Source: Flavobacterium magnum
GTDB taxonomy: Bacteria; Bacteroidota; Bacteroidia; Flavobacteriales; Flavobacteriaceae
NCBI RefSeq assembly: GCF_003055625.1
Contig: NZ_CP028811.1
Span: forward strand, 2,976,001 to 3,040,000
Reading direction: 5' to 3'
Length of the DNA: 64,000 bases
Shown here piece after piece: positions 44,815 to 53,843 of this stretch; the stretch's first letter is position 1, and each line of letters begins with the position of its first letter. Under the pieces are notes generated by a model that was given only the letters and a program-made list of their open reading frames with translations, was not told the DNA's origin and did not search any database. Made by a program: the position numbers and the translations under genes.

Positions 44815-45392
44815 GGATCATTTCAGGCAAATACAAGGGCAGGCGCATCAGTCCGCCGAAAAACCTCCCGGTGCGTCCAACCACCGACATGAGCAAGGAA
44901 GCGTTGTTCAATATCATCAACAACCATTTTAATTTCAGCGGTCTCAAAGTGCTGGACCTGTTTGCAGGAACGGGCAACATCAGTTATGAGTTTGCCTCGC
45001 GCGGCAGCGCACCGATTGTGAGCGTTGACGGTGATTTTGGCTGCACCCGATTTATAAAACAGACTGCTGCTGCATTTGATTTTGACATCACGCCCATAAA
45101 AAACGATGTGTTCAAATTTCTTGAGAAACACAGCAGTGCCTACGATTTTATCTTCGCCGATCCGCCGTATGGAATGGATCAGGCGCAATTCGATAAGATC
45201 GTTACTACGGTATTTGACAATGGATTGCTTGAAGAGGATGGCATGATGGTCATCGAACATTCGAAGTATACGCCGTTGAGGCACCTTCCAAATTTCTCTT
45301 TTGAGAAAAGCTACGGCGGTTCGTTCTTTTCTTTCTTCGAATTTGAATCAGCAGTCACTGATGACGATGACGACGATGCGGAAGAGGAATAG
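44811..45392 (+). CDS. rsmD: 16S rRNA (guanine(966)-N2)-methyltransferase RsmD
   Basis: A 193-residue methyltransferase that modifies G966 of 16S rRNA. It begins MRIISGKYKGRRI as usual, binds S-adenosylmethionine at 'VLDLFAGTGNISYE' and carries the catalytic 'DPPY' (117-120). The C-terminus has an added acidic tail (DDDDDDAEEE). It is coupled to DUF3822 by a four-base overlap. Confidence 0.95.
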   Translation: MRIISGKYKGRRISPPKNLPVRPTTDMSKEALFNIINNHFNFSGLKVLDLFAGTGNISYEFASRGSAPIVSVDGDFGCTRFIKQTAAAFDFDITPIKNDVFKFLEKHSSAYDFIFADPPYGMDQAQFDKIVTTVFDNGLLEEDGMMVIEHSKYTPLRHLPNFSFEKSYGGSFFSFFEFESAVTDDDDDDAEEE

Positions 45393-45439
45393 TCAGTTCG
45401 GAAAACCTATATACTAGACGCGGTAAGTTTTAAAAAAAT

Positions 45440-45752
45440 GCAGGCCTGTAAGCCGGATTCTGTATCCTGATGCATACCAGGACCCTTATCATTTATCTGG
45501 CTCCGCTGTTGCCAGCGAAATCTATCTTTCTACCCTTCGGCAACGGACGGGACGCCCTTAAATGCCGATATACTTGAAATTTCACCGCATAGAGTTTACC
45601 TGGTTTCACTACAGCATGACCTGTACATACTTTCTGTTGCACTTGTCCTGAACCCGATTTGCATCGGGAACGACGGGCGTTACCCGCTATGCCTCCCTGT
45701 GGTGTCCGGACTTTCCTCCCCTGATTTACTCAGGAGCGATAAGGCGGCCTGC
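45440..45752 (-). ncRNA. rnpB: RNase P RNA (class A)
   Basis: The minus strand contains the universal P4 region 'GAGGAAAGTCCGGAC' near the 5' end and the 3' segment with 'CAGAATCCGGCTTA'. The P1 helix closes with GCAGGCC (45752-45746) against GGCCTGC (45446-45440), followed by a T7 tract (45438-45432) as terminator. Length about 313. It is the catalytic RNA for tRNA 5' processing. Confidence 0.95.
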
Positions 45753-45756
45753 GGCG

Positions 45757-45764
45757 CAAAGCTA
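45757..45764 (-). promoter_or_regulatory. TAnnTTTG promoter element of rnpB
   Basis: TAGCTTTG on the minus strand; four bases separate it from the first base of P1, which fits the expected start site exactly. Confidence 0.65.
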
Positions 45765-45899
45765 CGACAATTCAATGATGGGAATAGTATAAAGCCGGGT
45801 TAAAATCTCGTAAATTGATTTAACAGTTCCTTCTGCACATCTGGAAAGTGATGTTGTAATTTTATGGCTACAAGATTTACAAACCTAAAAACGATAGTC

Positions 45900-46217
45900 A
45901 TGGAACGTCAAATGTATCATTATGCCACAGTCTCTAAGGCATTGGAAGAATTAAAGGAAAAAGGATTTACTACAGATTTTAACATCCAGGAAAAACGCAT
46001 CACCGACCACCCGGATGATTTCGAAATCGTACACATTTACCGTTATGAAGGCGAGAGCGATCCGGGTGATGAAGCCACGGTGTATGGCATTAAGGCCAGT
46101 GATGGCGAGCGCGGGGTGTTTGTTGCAGGCGACTTGTCAATGGGCGAAAAAAGCGCCACCAGCGTCCTGAACGACCTGAGCATCCGCGGCAGGGAAAACC
46201 GTCCTGAACAAAACTAA
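45900..46217 (+). CDS. Conserved small protein (PRPP-synthetase-named family)
   Basis: A 105-residue protein beginning [19 protein letters not shown]. The region '[20 protein letters not shown]' in two parts is typical of a small Bacteroidota family that databases call phosphoribosylpyrophosphate synthetase, although no PRPP-binding motif is present. True function is unknown. An in-frame ATG at 45864 would add 12 residues. Confidence 0.78.
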   Translation: MERQMYHYATVSKALEELKEKGFTTDFNIQEKRITDHPDDFEIVHIYRYEGESDPGDEATVYGIKASDGERGVFVAGDLSMGEKSATSVLNDLSIRGRENRPEQN

Positions 46218-46226
46218 TTTCCCCTG

Positions 46227-47297
46227 ATGAACAGGCTGCAATCCAAATTAGAGAAAATAGGCCGTGACCCAAAAGTGACTGCCCGGGCGGTAGGACTTCG
46301 GTATGCGGCCAATCTCGAAAAAGGCTACCACCGAGTCAAATCAGGCGACGGCTTTCACTACCTTGATGAAAACCGACGTAAAGTCAGGAACAAAGCCGTA
46401 CTGGAACGATTCAAGAAACTGGTGATTCCCCCTGCCTGGGAGAATGTATGGATTTCCCCTTATGAAAACGGACATTTGCAGGTGACTGGGATCGATGCCA
46501 AGGGCCGCAAGCAATATCGATACCATGCCCATTGGAACAAAATCAGGAACCAGTCAAAGTTTCATCGCCTGCAGCAGTTTGCCACAGCGCTGCCGCTGAT
46601 CCGTGAGCAGGTCGATAAGGATCTGGACAGGAAGGGGCTTCCGTATGAGAAAGTGGTGGCTTTGGTGGTACGACTCATTGAGCTTACCAACATCAGGATT
46701 GGCAATGACGCCTATAAAAAACTCTACGGTTCGTTCGGGCTTACCACGCTTCAGGATAAACACGTTACCTTCGATAAGTCAAACCTGTATTTTCAATTTG
46801 TCGGAAAGAAGGGCGTGAAGCACAACATCGGGATCCGGAGCATGAAACTGCTCAATCTTGTCAAAAAATGCAGGGACATTCCGGGACAGGATTTGTTCCA
46901 GTACTATGATGACGACGGCAGGCACCATGTGATCGGTTCAGCCGACATCAACAATTACCTTAAAAATATCACACAACAGGATTTTACCGCAAAAGATTTC
47001 CGGGTATGGGCGGGAAGCGTCAATGCGTTGTGCGCGTTCCAATCGGCGGGTGAACCGAAAAATGATTCCGATTGCAAGCATAAGATCGTCGAAGTGATTG
47101 ACTCAGTGGCCAAAAAACTGGGCAATACGAGATCCGTCTGCCGGAAATATTACGTCCACCCCACGGTTATTGCAGCGTATGAGAAAGGTTCTATCTGGAA
47201 ATATAAACCGGTTGAGACTTCTCCCGCGTTAAACGAAGAAGAACGCACGCTGATCAGCCTTCTCGAAAATGAAACCATAGCAGAAGTTATTGCGTAG
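46227..47297 (+). CDS. DNA topoisomerase IB
   Basis: A 356-residue poxvirus-type (type IB) topoisomerase, which relaxes supercoils through a 3'-phosphotyrosine. The catalytic tyrosine is Tyr309 in 'VCRKYYVHP'. Other active-site residues lie in 'LTNIRIGNDAY', 'VGKKGVKHN' and 'DFRVWAGS'. Length is normal for bacterial TopIB. It follows the preceding small gene by nine bases. Confidence 0.95.
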   Translation: MNRLQSKLEKIGRDPKVTARAVGLRYAANLEKGYHRVKSGDGFHYLDENRRKVRNKAVLERFKKLVIPPAWENVWISPYENGHLQVTGIDAKGRKQYRYHAHWNKIRNQSKFHRLQQFATALPLIREQVDKDLDRKGLPYEKVVALVVRLIELTNIRIGNDAYKKLYGSFGLTTLQDKHVTFDKSNLYFQFVGKKGVKHNIGIRSMKLLNLVKKCRDIPGQDLFQYYDDDGRHHVIGSADINNYLKNITQQDFTAKDFRVWAGSVNALCAFQSAGEPKNDSDCKHKIVEVIDSVAKKLGNTRSVCRKYYVHPTVIAAYEKGSIWKYKPVETSPALNEEERTLISLLENETIAEVIA

Positions 47298-47312
47298 ATG
47301 TCAAAATACGTT

Positions 47313-47939
47313 ATGAAAGCCAGATTCACCATTTTGTTTGCCGCCCTATGTTTGAGTTGTGCCCACACAGAAAAATATATGGCACCGGGGAAAAGCGAAA
47401 CCATCGTCGCCACGCTTCCCACCACTACAGTTAAACCCGAATGGCTCATTACGCCCGGCGTGGCGATTGGGCTCACAGCGATTGAGGACGACACCTCAAA
47501 ACTTGAAATGCTGGGGACGCCCGATCAATCAGATGCCGCCATGGGCAAAGCCTGGATGACCTGGTACGGCAAAAAAACCGACAGCATGCGTGACGAGCTC
47601 AACATTTATACCACTTATAAAGACAATGAACTCAAGGAAAAGGTGGTCCGCCAGATCAGGGTGACTTCTGCCGAATTCAAGACCAAAAACGGCATCAGTA
47701 CGGAGAGTGCCTTTGCGGAAATCATGCAGGCCTATCCCAGATTGCAAACGGTAGCGAAATACGACAATTCAGACACGAAGATTGAAACCACCATCTATGA
47801 TGACGTCGCGTCAGGCATTGCGTTTGAAATCAACAATCCGTTTGGCAAAAGCCGCTGCGCCGCGATTATCGTGCACCCAAAAGGCAAAAAGGTCACGGAC
47901 GAATACATCTACCCGAACCCCTACACCATCGTGCTGTAA
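47313..47939 (+). CDS. Putative lipoprotein, unknown function
   Basis: A 208-residue exported protein; signal peptide MKARFTILFAALCLSC with a lipobox-like cysteine at 16. An ATG at 47298, directly after the topoisomerase stop codon, would add five residues and is possible. The mature part contains 'TPGVAIGLTAIEDDTSKLEML' in two pieces and 'LGTPDQSDAAMGKAWMTWYG', suggesting a small alpha/beta fold; I do not recognise a family. Confidence 0.75.
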   Translation: MKARFTILFAALCLSCAHTEKYMAPGKSETIVATLPTTTVKPEWLITPGVAIGLTAIEDDTSKLEMLGTPDQSDAAMGKAWMTWYGKKTDSMRDELNIYTTYKDNELKEKVVRQIRVTSAEFKTKNGISTESAFAEIMQAYPRLQTVAKYDNSDTKIETTIYDDVASGIAFEINNPFGKSRCAAIIVHPKGKKVTDEYIYPNPYTIVL

Positions 47940-47999
47940 CCGTGGATAACTTTTGGTTTTTGGCATCTTAAAAAATTCAAATCTTTAATTTTTTAAAAG

Positions 48000-48007
48000 T
48001 ATATTTG
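48000..48007 (+). promoter_or_regulatory. TAnnTTTG promoter element of dnaX
   Basis: TATATTTG, 17 bases before the dnaX ATG. Confidence 0.5.
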
Positions 48008-48024
48008 TCGACCAATAGGCAGTT

Positions 48025-49110
48025 ATGGAACAATTTGTAGTATCGGCAAGGAAGTACCGCCCCCAGACCTTCAGGGATGTGGTCGGGCAGCAGGCCATTA
48101 CAAATACGTTGTTGAATGCCATTGAGACCAACCATCTTGCGTCGGCGTTATTGTTTACCGGGCCAAGGGGCGTCGGAAAAACCACCTGCGCCAGGATCCT
48201 GGCCAGAAAAATCAACCAGCCCGGCTATGATGACCCTAATGAGGATTTCGCATTCAATGTATTTGAGCTTGATGCCGCGTCCAACAACTCGGTAGACGAC
48301 ATCAGGAGCCTCATTGATCAGGTCCGGATTCCGCCGCAGACCGGGCAATTCAAGGTGTATATCATCGACGAGGTGCATATGCTTTCATCGGCCGCATTCA
48401 ATGCCTTCCTGAAAACCCTGGAAGAGCCGCCGAAGCACGCCATCTTTATTTTGGCTACGACCGAAAAACACAAAATCATCCCGACCATCCTATCGCGCTG
48501 CCAGATTTTTGATTTTAAGCGCATTACCGTGAAGGACGCCAAGGAACATCTTGCTGAAGTGGCCAAAAGTCAGGGCGTGTCCTATGAAGACGACGCGCTG
48601 CACATCATCGCTCAAAAGGCGGACGGTGCCATGCGCGATGCGCTGTCGATTTTTGACCGTGTCGTGTCCTATTGCGGAAACAACCTGACGCGACAGGCCG
48701 TAACGGAAAACCTGAACGTACTCGACTATGAAACCTACATCAATGTCACTGAGCTGATCATTGGCAACCAGATTCCGGAATTGCTTGTCGCCTACAATGA
48801 CATCCTTTCTAAAGGTTTCGACGGACACCATTTTATTTCGGGACTGGCTTCTCATTTCAGGGACTTGCTGGTATGCAAAAATCCCGCAACGCTGTCGCTG
48901 CTTGAAGCGGGGGAACAGGCCCAGAAAATGTACGGTGCGCAGGCTGCAAAATCACCACAGGACTTCCTGCTCAAGGCGATTGAGGTGGCCAACGACTGCG
49001 ACCTGAAATACAAAGTATCGCAAAACCAGCGCCTGCTCGTTGAATTGTGCCTGATGCAACTCGCCTCCATCACTTTCGATGGAGAAAAAAAAAAGCTGAC
49101 GGATATATAA
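48025..49110 (+). CDS. dnaX: DNA polymerase III gamma (short form of dnaX product)
   Basis: A 361-residue product of the zero frame. Residues 1-220 are the AAA+ clamp loader ATPase: Walker A 'GPRGVGKTT' (Lys52), Walker B 'VYIIDEVHML', SRC motif 'ILSRCQIFDF'. The zinc cysteines seen in many DnaX proteins are absent, as in other Flavobacteria I recall. Domain III (about 225-355) is present. The frame then enters an A10 run and ends six codons later (KLTDI). The downstream -1 frame encodes the rest of tau, so this short form corresponds to gamma. Confidence 0.92.
   Translation: MEQFVVSARKYRPQTFRDVVGQQAITNTLLNAIETNHLASALLFTGPRGVGKTTCARILARKINQPGYDDPNEDFAFNVFELDAASNNSVDDIRSLIDQVRIPPQTGQFKVYIIDEVHMLSSAAFNAFLKTLEEPPKHAIFILATTEKHKIIPTILSRCQIFDFKRITVKDAKEHLAEVAKSQGVSYEDDALHIIAQKADGAMRDALSIFDRVVSYCGNNLTRQAVTENLNVLDYETYINVTELIIGNQIPELLVAYNDILSKGFDGHHFISGLASHFRDLLVCKNPATLSLLEAGEQAQKMYGAQAAKSPQDFLLKAIEVANDCDLKYKVSQNQRLLVELCLMQLASITFDGEKKKLTDI
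49085..49094 (+). promoter_or_regulatory. dnaX: Slippery A10 tract in dnaX (-1 recoding site)
   Basis: Ten adenines read in the zero frame as GAA AAA AAA AAG. One base backward slip by the ribosome, or one extra A in the transcript, joins the zero frame to the tau frame. A GGAG sequence directly precedes the tract. No strong downstream hairpin is visible. Confidence 0.8.
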
Positions 49111-49748
49111 TCCCTGCAAATCATTTTTACGGCCGCGTCATGCAGATTGCGGTTGAATCCCCGGAAATCCTGGATATCCCCGCGCTTCACGCACTGGACA
49201 TTACCAATAAGGGTACCATTAGTGTAACCTCAGCCGGAGGCGCCGATTCGATGCAAACCCCTGTAGTCCCTGATGACAGCCCCACCCAACCCAAGGTTTC
49301 AGCCCTTTCGCTGGCAAGCATCAGGGCAAAGAAGGAGCTTGAGCAGTCCGGCAAGGCCAGTTCGAAAGAAACGGTGGAATTCCCAAGGGAGGCTTTCTCC
49401 GAGACCGATATGCTGCTGCAATGGACAAAATATGCACAGCGCCTCAGTGACAAGGGACAAAAGATCATGGAGGCTTTGCTTCTTATCAACGACCCGAAAC
49501 TCGATGGCACAACCATTAAGCACGAGTTACCCAACGAAGGATCAGCAATTGATTTTGAAACCGGAAAACTGGAACTTTTGGGGTATCTCCGCGGTAAGCT
49601 ACACAACCACGATATCGATATTGAGGTCATCGTGAATGAAAACGCCAGCAGCCGCAAGGCGTTTACACCGCAGGACCGTTTCAACAGGCTCAATGAAATC
49701 AATCCAAGTCTTGAATTGCTGCGGAAAACCTTTGACCTGGACTTCTAA
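49095..49748 (+). CDS. dnaX: Tau-specific C-terminal part of DNA polymerase III tau
   Basis: The -1 frame after the A10 tract encodes 217 residues beginning ADGYIIPANHFYG and ending RKTFDLDF. With the slip, the full product is about 574 residues, a normal tau length. The part has a linker and a C-terminal domain ('LLQWTKYAQRLSDKGQKIME') that in tau contacts the polymerase. There is no independent start or promoter, so it is translated by frameshift. A reader of plain ORFs would take it for a separate hypothetical gene. Confidence 0.85.
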   Translation, partial: ADGYIIPANHFYGRVMQIAVESPEILDIPALHALDITNKGTISVTSAGGADSMQTPVVPDDSPTQPKVSALSLASIRAKKELEQSGKASSKETVEFPREAFSETDMLLQWTKYAQRLSDKGQKIMEALLLINDPKLDGTTIKHELPNEGSAIDFETGKLELLGYLRGKLHNHDIDIEVIVNENASSRKAFTPQDRFNRLNEINPSLELLRKTFDLDF

Positions 49749-50326
49749 TCACGCTGGTCAAGCAAGCGCTCAATCCTTTTATCAGGCACGAGCCACATCA
49801 ATGCCACGAAAATATACACGGCGCCTGAAAGCCATTCATTGAAAAAGGAAAAGCCGATACCCAACAGGTACAACGGAGGCGATGACAGCCCCTTCAGGTC
49901 TTTCCCGATCGCTTTCTTTAATAGCGAATGGTCTCCCTGGCTTTTGATGATCAGGCTTTGCAGCAGCCAATAGGCCACCCCCGCCATCAGCAGGATCACG
50001 CCATAGACCGTCATCGTGGCTTTGGCAAAATGGTTTTCGCCCATCCAGCCCGTGGCAAAAGGCACCAGCGACAACCAGAACAGCAGGTGAAGGTTGGCCC
50101 ACAGTATGTTACCATTCACGCGCACGACGCTGTGCAGCATATGATGGTGGTTGTTCCAGTATATCCCAACATAAATAAAGCTCAGCAGATAGCTGATGAA
50201 GGTCGGGAAAACGGAAGCGAGCGCGTGTAACGTAGGTTCCTCAGGAATCCTGAGTTCCAGGACCATGATGGTCAGGATGATCGCCAATACACCATCGCTG
50301 AAAGCCTCGAGCCTGCCTTTATTCAT
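49745..50326 (-). CDS. TMEM175-like (DUF1211) membrane protein
   Basis: A 193-residue protein with six hydrophobic segments. 'EAFSDGVLAIILTIMVLEL' carries the FSD motif of TMEM175 proteins, which form potassium-selective channels. Its stop overlaps the end of the convergent dnaX tau frame by four bases. It is the last gene after ppx (three bases apart), so it may share the polyphosphate operon. Confidence 0.88.
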   Translation of the reverse strand: MNKGRLEAFSDGVLAIILTIMVLELRIPEEPTLHALASVFPTFISYLLSFIYVGIYWNNHHHMLHSVVRVNGNILWANLHLLFWLSLVPFATGWMGENHFAKATMTVYGVILLMAGVAYWLLQSLIIKSQGDHSLLKKAIGKDLKGLSSPPLYLLGIGFSFFNEWLSGAVYIFVALMWLVPDKRIERLLDQRD

Positions 50327-50329
50327 AGC

Positions 50330-51220
50330 TTAAATTTTTCCGTAATACATGGCTTTAACAATTCCGTCCGAGAGCCCGATTTTCGGGACATAAATGCTCC
50401 GGGCGCCACTCCATTTCATCGCGTTCAGGTACACCCGCAGGGCCGGTATAATCACATCCGCGCGATCAGGATTTAAACCCAATACGGAAATACGCTGCTC
50501 ATAAGACAGTGCATTGAGCATGGCGTATTGGGAATTCAGGTGAATGTACGACAGCGGCTTCTCTTCCTGCTTGCCCGACATCTTGAATAATTTATTGATG
50601 TTTCCGCCCGAGCCGATCAAAGTGACTGCGTCGTATTCCTGTGTGTTGACGCGGATCCATTTCTCTATTTCCTGCCACACAATATCGCTGACCACTTCGT
50701 TGAGCAGCCGCACCGTCCCGATCTTAAATGATTTGGAGACGACCATCCTGCCGTCGGAGAACAGCGAAAATTCCGTACTTCCTCCTCCCACGTCAACGTA
50801 AAGGTATGTCTTGTCCGTTTTTACAAGATGGTGCAGGTCCGTCGCCGCAATAATCGCCGCTTCTTTCTTACCATCAATTATGTCAATCCTGATGTCGGCT
50901 TTCTTCTTGATGAGTTCTGCCACTTCCCTGCCATTATACGCCTCACGCATCGCCGACGTTGCGCAAGCCATATACTTTTCCACCTTATGTACTTTCATCA
51001 AAAGCTTGAAGGCCTTCATCGCATCGACCATACGCTCGATATTCTCTTCGGTGATTTCGCCGACAGTGAACGCGTCCTGCCCGAGACGTATCGGCACACG
51101 CACCAGCGCGCTTTTAGAAAACTGTGTTTCTTTCCCCTGTTCCTCAATAATATTGGATACGAGCAACCGCATGGCGTTAGAGCCGATGTCGATTGCTGCA
51201 TATTTTTTTATCGTAATCAT
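50330..51220 (-). CDS. ppx: Exopolyphosphatase (Ppx/GppA family)
   Basis: A 296-residue ASKHA-fold phosphatase. Motifs: 'AAIDIGSNAMRLLV', 'YVDVGGGSTEFSLF' and 'LIGSGGNINKLFKM'. It lacks the C-terminal HD part of the longer enzymes. It hydrolyses polyphosphate or, possibly, pppGpp. It lies 16 bases after ppk1, which supports polyphosphate as substrate. Confidence 0.92.
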   Translation of the reverse strand: MITIKKYAAIDIGSNAMRLLVSNIIEEQGKETQFSKSALVRVPIRLGQDAFTVGEITEENIERMVDAMKAFKLLMKVHKVEKYMACATSAMREAYNGREVAELIKKKADIRIDIIDGKKEAAIIAATDLHHLVKTDKTYLYVDVGGGSTEFSLFSDGRMVVSKSFKIGTVRLLNEVVSDIVWQEIEKWIRVNTQEYDAVTLIGSGGNINKLFKMSGKQEEKPLSYIHLNSQYAMLNALSYEQRISVLGLNPDRADVIIPALRVYLNAMKWSGARSIYVPKIGLSDGIVKAMYYGKI

Positions 51221-51236
51221 GTGTTGCTGCTGAAAG

Positions 51237-53345
51237 TTATTGTACCGGCTGCGTATTGACGTCGAGCAGGTTCCGATAGAAATTATAGGTTTCGAGCTGT
51301 GCCCTCCAAACCGGCTGGTGCCCGCGCACCCTGTATTTGTTGTCGAGTTTTTCAGAATGTATCCTGGCCTTTACATTTCCTTTCCAGCTCACATGGAAAC
51401 TGTCGATCAGCTCCTTACGCACATCGATATCGTAAATCGGGCAGCTTACCTCCACCCTGCCGTCGAGGTTCCTCGTCATAAAATCGGCCGAAGAAATGTA
51501 GACTTCCGGATTGCCGTCATTCCCGAAGATATATACCCGGGAATGCTCAAGATAGTTGTCGACGATGCTGATGGCTTCAATATTCTCACTCATGCCTTTC
51601 ACGCCGGGAATCAGCGAACAGATGCCGCGAACGAGCAATTTGATTTTCACGCCGGCCCTGCTGGCTTCATATAACTTATCAATCATCTTAAAATCGGACA
51701 GGCTGTTCATTTTTAAATGAATGTAAGACTCGCGGCCGAGCTTGGCATACATGATTTCCTTGTCGATGAGTCGGTAAAAGCGCGTGCGGCTGTAATGCGG
51801 CGACACGATCAAATGTTTGTATCGGTGCAGCCTGTAATTCACATTGAAGAAATCGAAAATCTTGGAGACATCTTTTAAAATCTGCTGATGCGCCGTAAAC
51901 AAAGTGACATCGGTATATACGCCCGCGGTAGCCTCGTTGAAATTTCCCGTGGAAATGAATCCGTACCTTTTATTTTTACCCTCCTCAATGCGCTCGATGA
52001 CACAAATCTTGCTGTGGACCTTCAACCCTTTGATACCAAAAATCAGTTCGATGTTTTCCGTCTGCATCTGCTCGGCATAGGATATGTTGCTCGCCTCATC
52101 AAAGCGGGCCTGCAGTTCGATCTGCACCGTGACTTTCTTTCCGTTTTTGGCGGCGTTGATCAGCGAACTGATGACCTGCGAATTTTTGGCCAAACGGTAC
52201 AGCGTGATCTTGATCGTCGTGACCTGCGGGTCCAAAGCGGCTTCCCGAAGAAATTTAATCAGGTAAGAAAATGACTGGTAGGGCGCGTTGACAAGGTAAT
52301 CCTTAGCGCTGATGCGTTCCAGGATACTTCCTTCGAGGCTCAAGCCGGGAACCGGCAACGGCGGATTCTGTTTATAAAGCAGGTCGAAACGTCCCAGGTT
52401 CGGGAAATCCATATAGTCGCGGCGGTTGTGGTAGCGCCCGCCCGGTATGATGCTGTCCGTCGCATCGATACCCATTTTGGTCAGGAAAAATTGCAGCGTG
52501 TCCTTGCTGATCGACTGGTCGTAAACAAACCGGACCGGCTCGCCAATCCTGCGGTCACGTACGCTCGTCGCAATCTTCTCCATCATGCTCTTGCTCAGGT
52601 CACTGTCAATTTCGAGCTGCGCATCGCGCGTGATTTTTATCATGTGCGCCTCAACGCTCTCGTAGTCGAATATGTTGAAAATCTGTCCTAAGTTGTAACG
52701 GATCATGTCGTCAAGCAGCATTACCGACTGCGTGCCCTCACGCGAAGGCAGCACGACAAATCGGTTCAGTGTTTTCGGGATTTCGATCAGCGCATACCGT
52801 ACTTCAGGCTTGACCTTGGAAAACCCCAGCAGCGATGGCTTCTGTTTCGATTTCATCACCAGTTTGATGGCCAGATAGCCGGAATTGTCTTTCAGCATTG
52901 GGAATTCAGCCAGATCATTAAGGATGATGGTCACCAGCGCCGGACTGATTTTCTGTATGAAAAAATCATTTACGAAAGCTTCCTGTTCCGCTGAAATTTC
53001 ATTCTCATCGATGATGAATACATTCTCAGCTTCAAGTTCCTTTTCAATGATGCTTAAGATGCGAAGGCTTTCAGATTGTTGCCGTATGACGATTTCAGTG
53101 ATTTCGCGCAGCAATTTCTCTGCAGAGATACCTCCCAGGATTTTTTCGCCCGAAACCCCGGAAAGGCTCAGGCGGCGCACGGCGGCAAACCGAACCCGAA
53201 AAAACTCGTCCAGGTTATTTGAAAAAATTCCAATGAAACGGAGTCGGTCCAGCAACGGTACGGTCGAATCGCCGGCTTCCTGCAACACGCGCGCGTTGAA
53301 CGCCAACCAGCTTTTTTCGCGATCGATATATCTATTTTCTGTCAT
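51237..53345 (-). CDS. ppk1: Polyphosphate kinase 1
   Basis: A 702-residue enzyme that makes polyphosphate from ATP. The phosphorylated histidine is in 'GLKVHSKICVIER', and the second phospholipase D-like histidine in 'YIHLKMNSLSDFK'. The N-terminal domain begins 'DREKSWLAFNARVLQEA'. Length is normal. The first four bases overlap the end of sixA (ATGA), indicating translational coupling. Confidence 0.97.
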   Translation of the reverse strand: MTENRYIDREKSWLAFNARVLQEAGDSTVPLLDRLRFIGIFSNNLDEFFRVRFAAVRRLSLSGVSGEKILGGISAEKLLREITEIVIRQQSESLRILSIIEKELEAENVFIIDENEISAEQEAFVNDFFIQKISPALVTIILNDLAEFPMLKDNSGYLAIKLVMKSKQKPSLLGFSKVKPEVRYALIEIPKTLNRFVVLPSREGTQSVMLLDDMIRYNLGQIFNIFDYESVEAHMIKITRDAQLEIDSDLSKSMMEKIATSVRDRRIGEPVRFVYDQSISKDTLQFFLTKMGIDATDSIIPGGRYHNRRDYMDFPNLGRFDLLYKQNPPLPVPGLSLEGSILERISAKDYLVNAPYQSFSYLIKFLREAALDPQVTTIKITLYRLAKNSQVISSLINAAKNGKKVTVQIELQARFDEASNISYAEQMQTENIELIFGIKGLKVHSKICVIERIEEGKNKRYGFISTGNFNEATAGVYTDVTLFTAHQQILKDVSKIFDFFNVNYRLHRYKHLIVSPHYSRTRFYRLIDKEIMYAKLGRESYIHLKMNSLSDFKMIDKLYEASRAGVKIKLLVRGICSLIPGVKGMSENIEAISIVDNYLEHSRVYIFGNDGNPEVYISSADFMTRNLDGRVEVSCPIYDIDVRKELIDSFHVSWKGNVKARIHSEKLDNKYRVRGHQPVWRAQLETYNFYRNLLDVNTQPVQ

Positions 53346-53827
53346 TGCCTTAAATCTCTTGGAAACACGGTCTTATCGGTTACGCCCTTGCTGATATGCT
53401 GCCAGGAATCCGTATCGAATTTGATGGAAACGAAACCAGCGGTGGGCACGTTATCAATAAAAATGCTGCCAAATGTATTGACAAAATCGGTTATCGCTTC
53501 GTTGTGCCCGAAAATGATAACACAATCATAATCATCCGGAATGCTGCGCACGATGCTTTCCAGTTTCAGGGCGTCAAAAGTGTATAAATCCTCACTGAAA
53601 TCTATTTCTACATTCTCGCGGAAAACGATTGCGAAGGCACGCGCGGTTCCCACGGCACGGTGGGCATCGCTGCTCCAAACCTGGTATTTTTTCGGCAAAT
53701 GGGATTTGATATGCTGGGCAACCAGGGTCGCATCCCGGAGTCCGTTGACTGTTAATGTTCTCTGCTTATCGCTAACCGGGTCATCCCAGTTTGATTTTGC
53801 ATGACGAATGAGTATAAGGTTTTTCAT
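53342..53827 (-). CDS. Histidine phosphatase family protein (SixA-like)
   Basis: A 161-residue branch 2-like histidine phosphatase. The phosphate-binding motif is 'LILIRHAKSNW' (His9) and the second histidine is in 'IIFGHNEAI'. SixA removes phosphate from histidine residues of phosphotransfer proteins; here the operon position directly before ppk1 suggests a link to polyphosphate or phosphohistidine metabolism instead. Function of this member is not shown. Confidence 0.88.
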   Translation of the reverse strand: MKNLILIRHAKSNWDDPVSDKQRTLTVNGLRDATLVAQHIKSHLPKKYQVWSSDAHRAVGTARAFAIVFRENVEIDFSEDLYTFDALKLESIVRSIPDDYDCVIIFGHNEAITDFVNTFGSIFIDNVPTAGFVSIKFDTDSWQHISKGVTDKTVFPRDLRQ

Positions 53828-53843
53828 TTTTTATTCGATTAAG

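Noticed and set aside
45440-45752. A possible riboswitch or CRISPR-like structure
   Set aside because: The structure and conserved P4 sequence identify RNase P RNA.
49047-49748. Separate hypothetical gene starting at 49047
   Set aside because: Its first codons overlap the end of the dnaX zero frame and have no promoter; the frame is the -1 continuation of dnaX.
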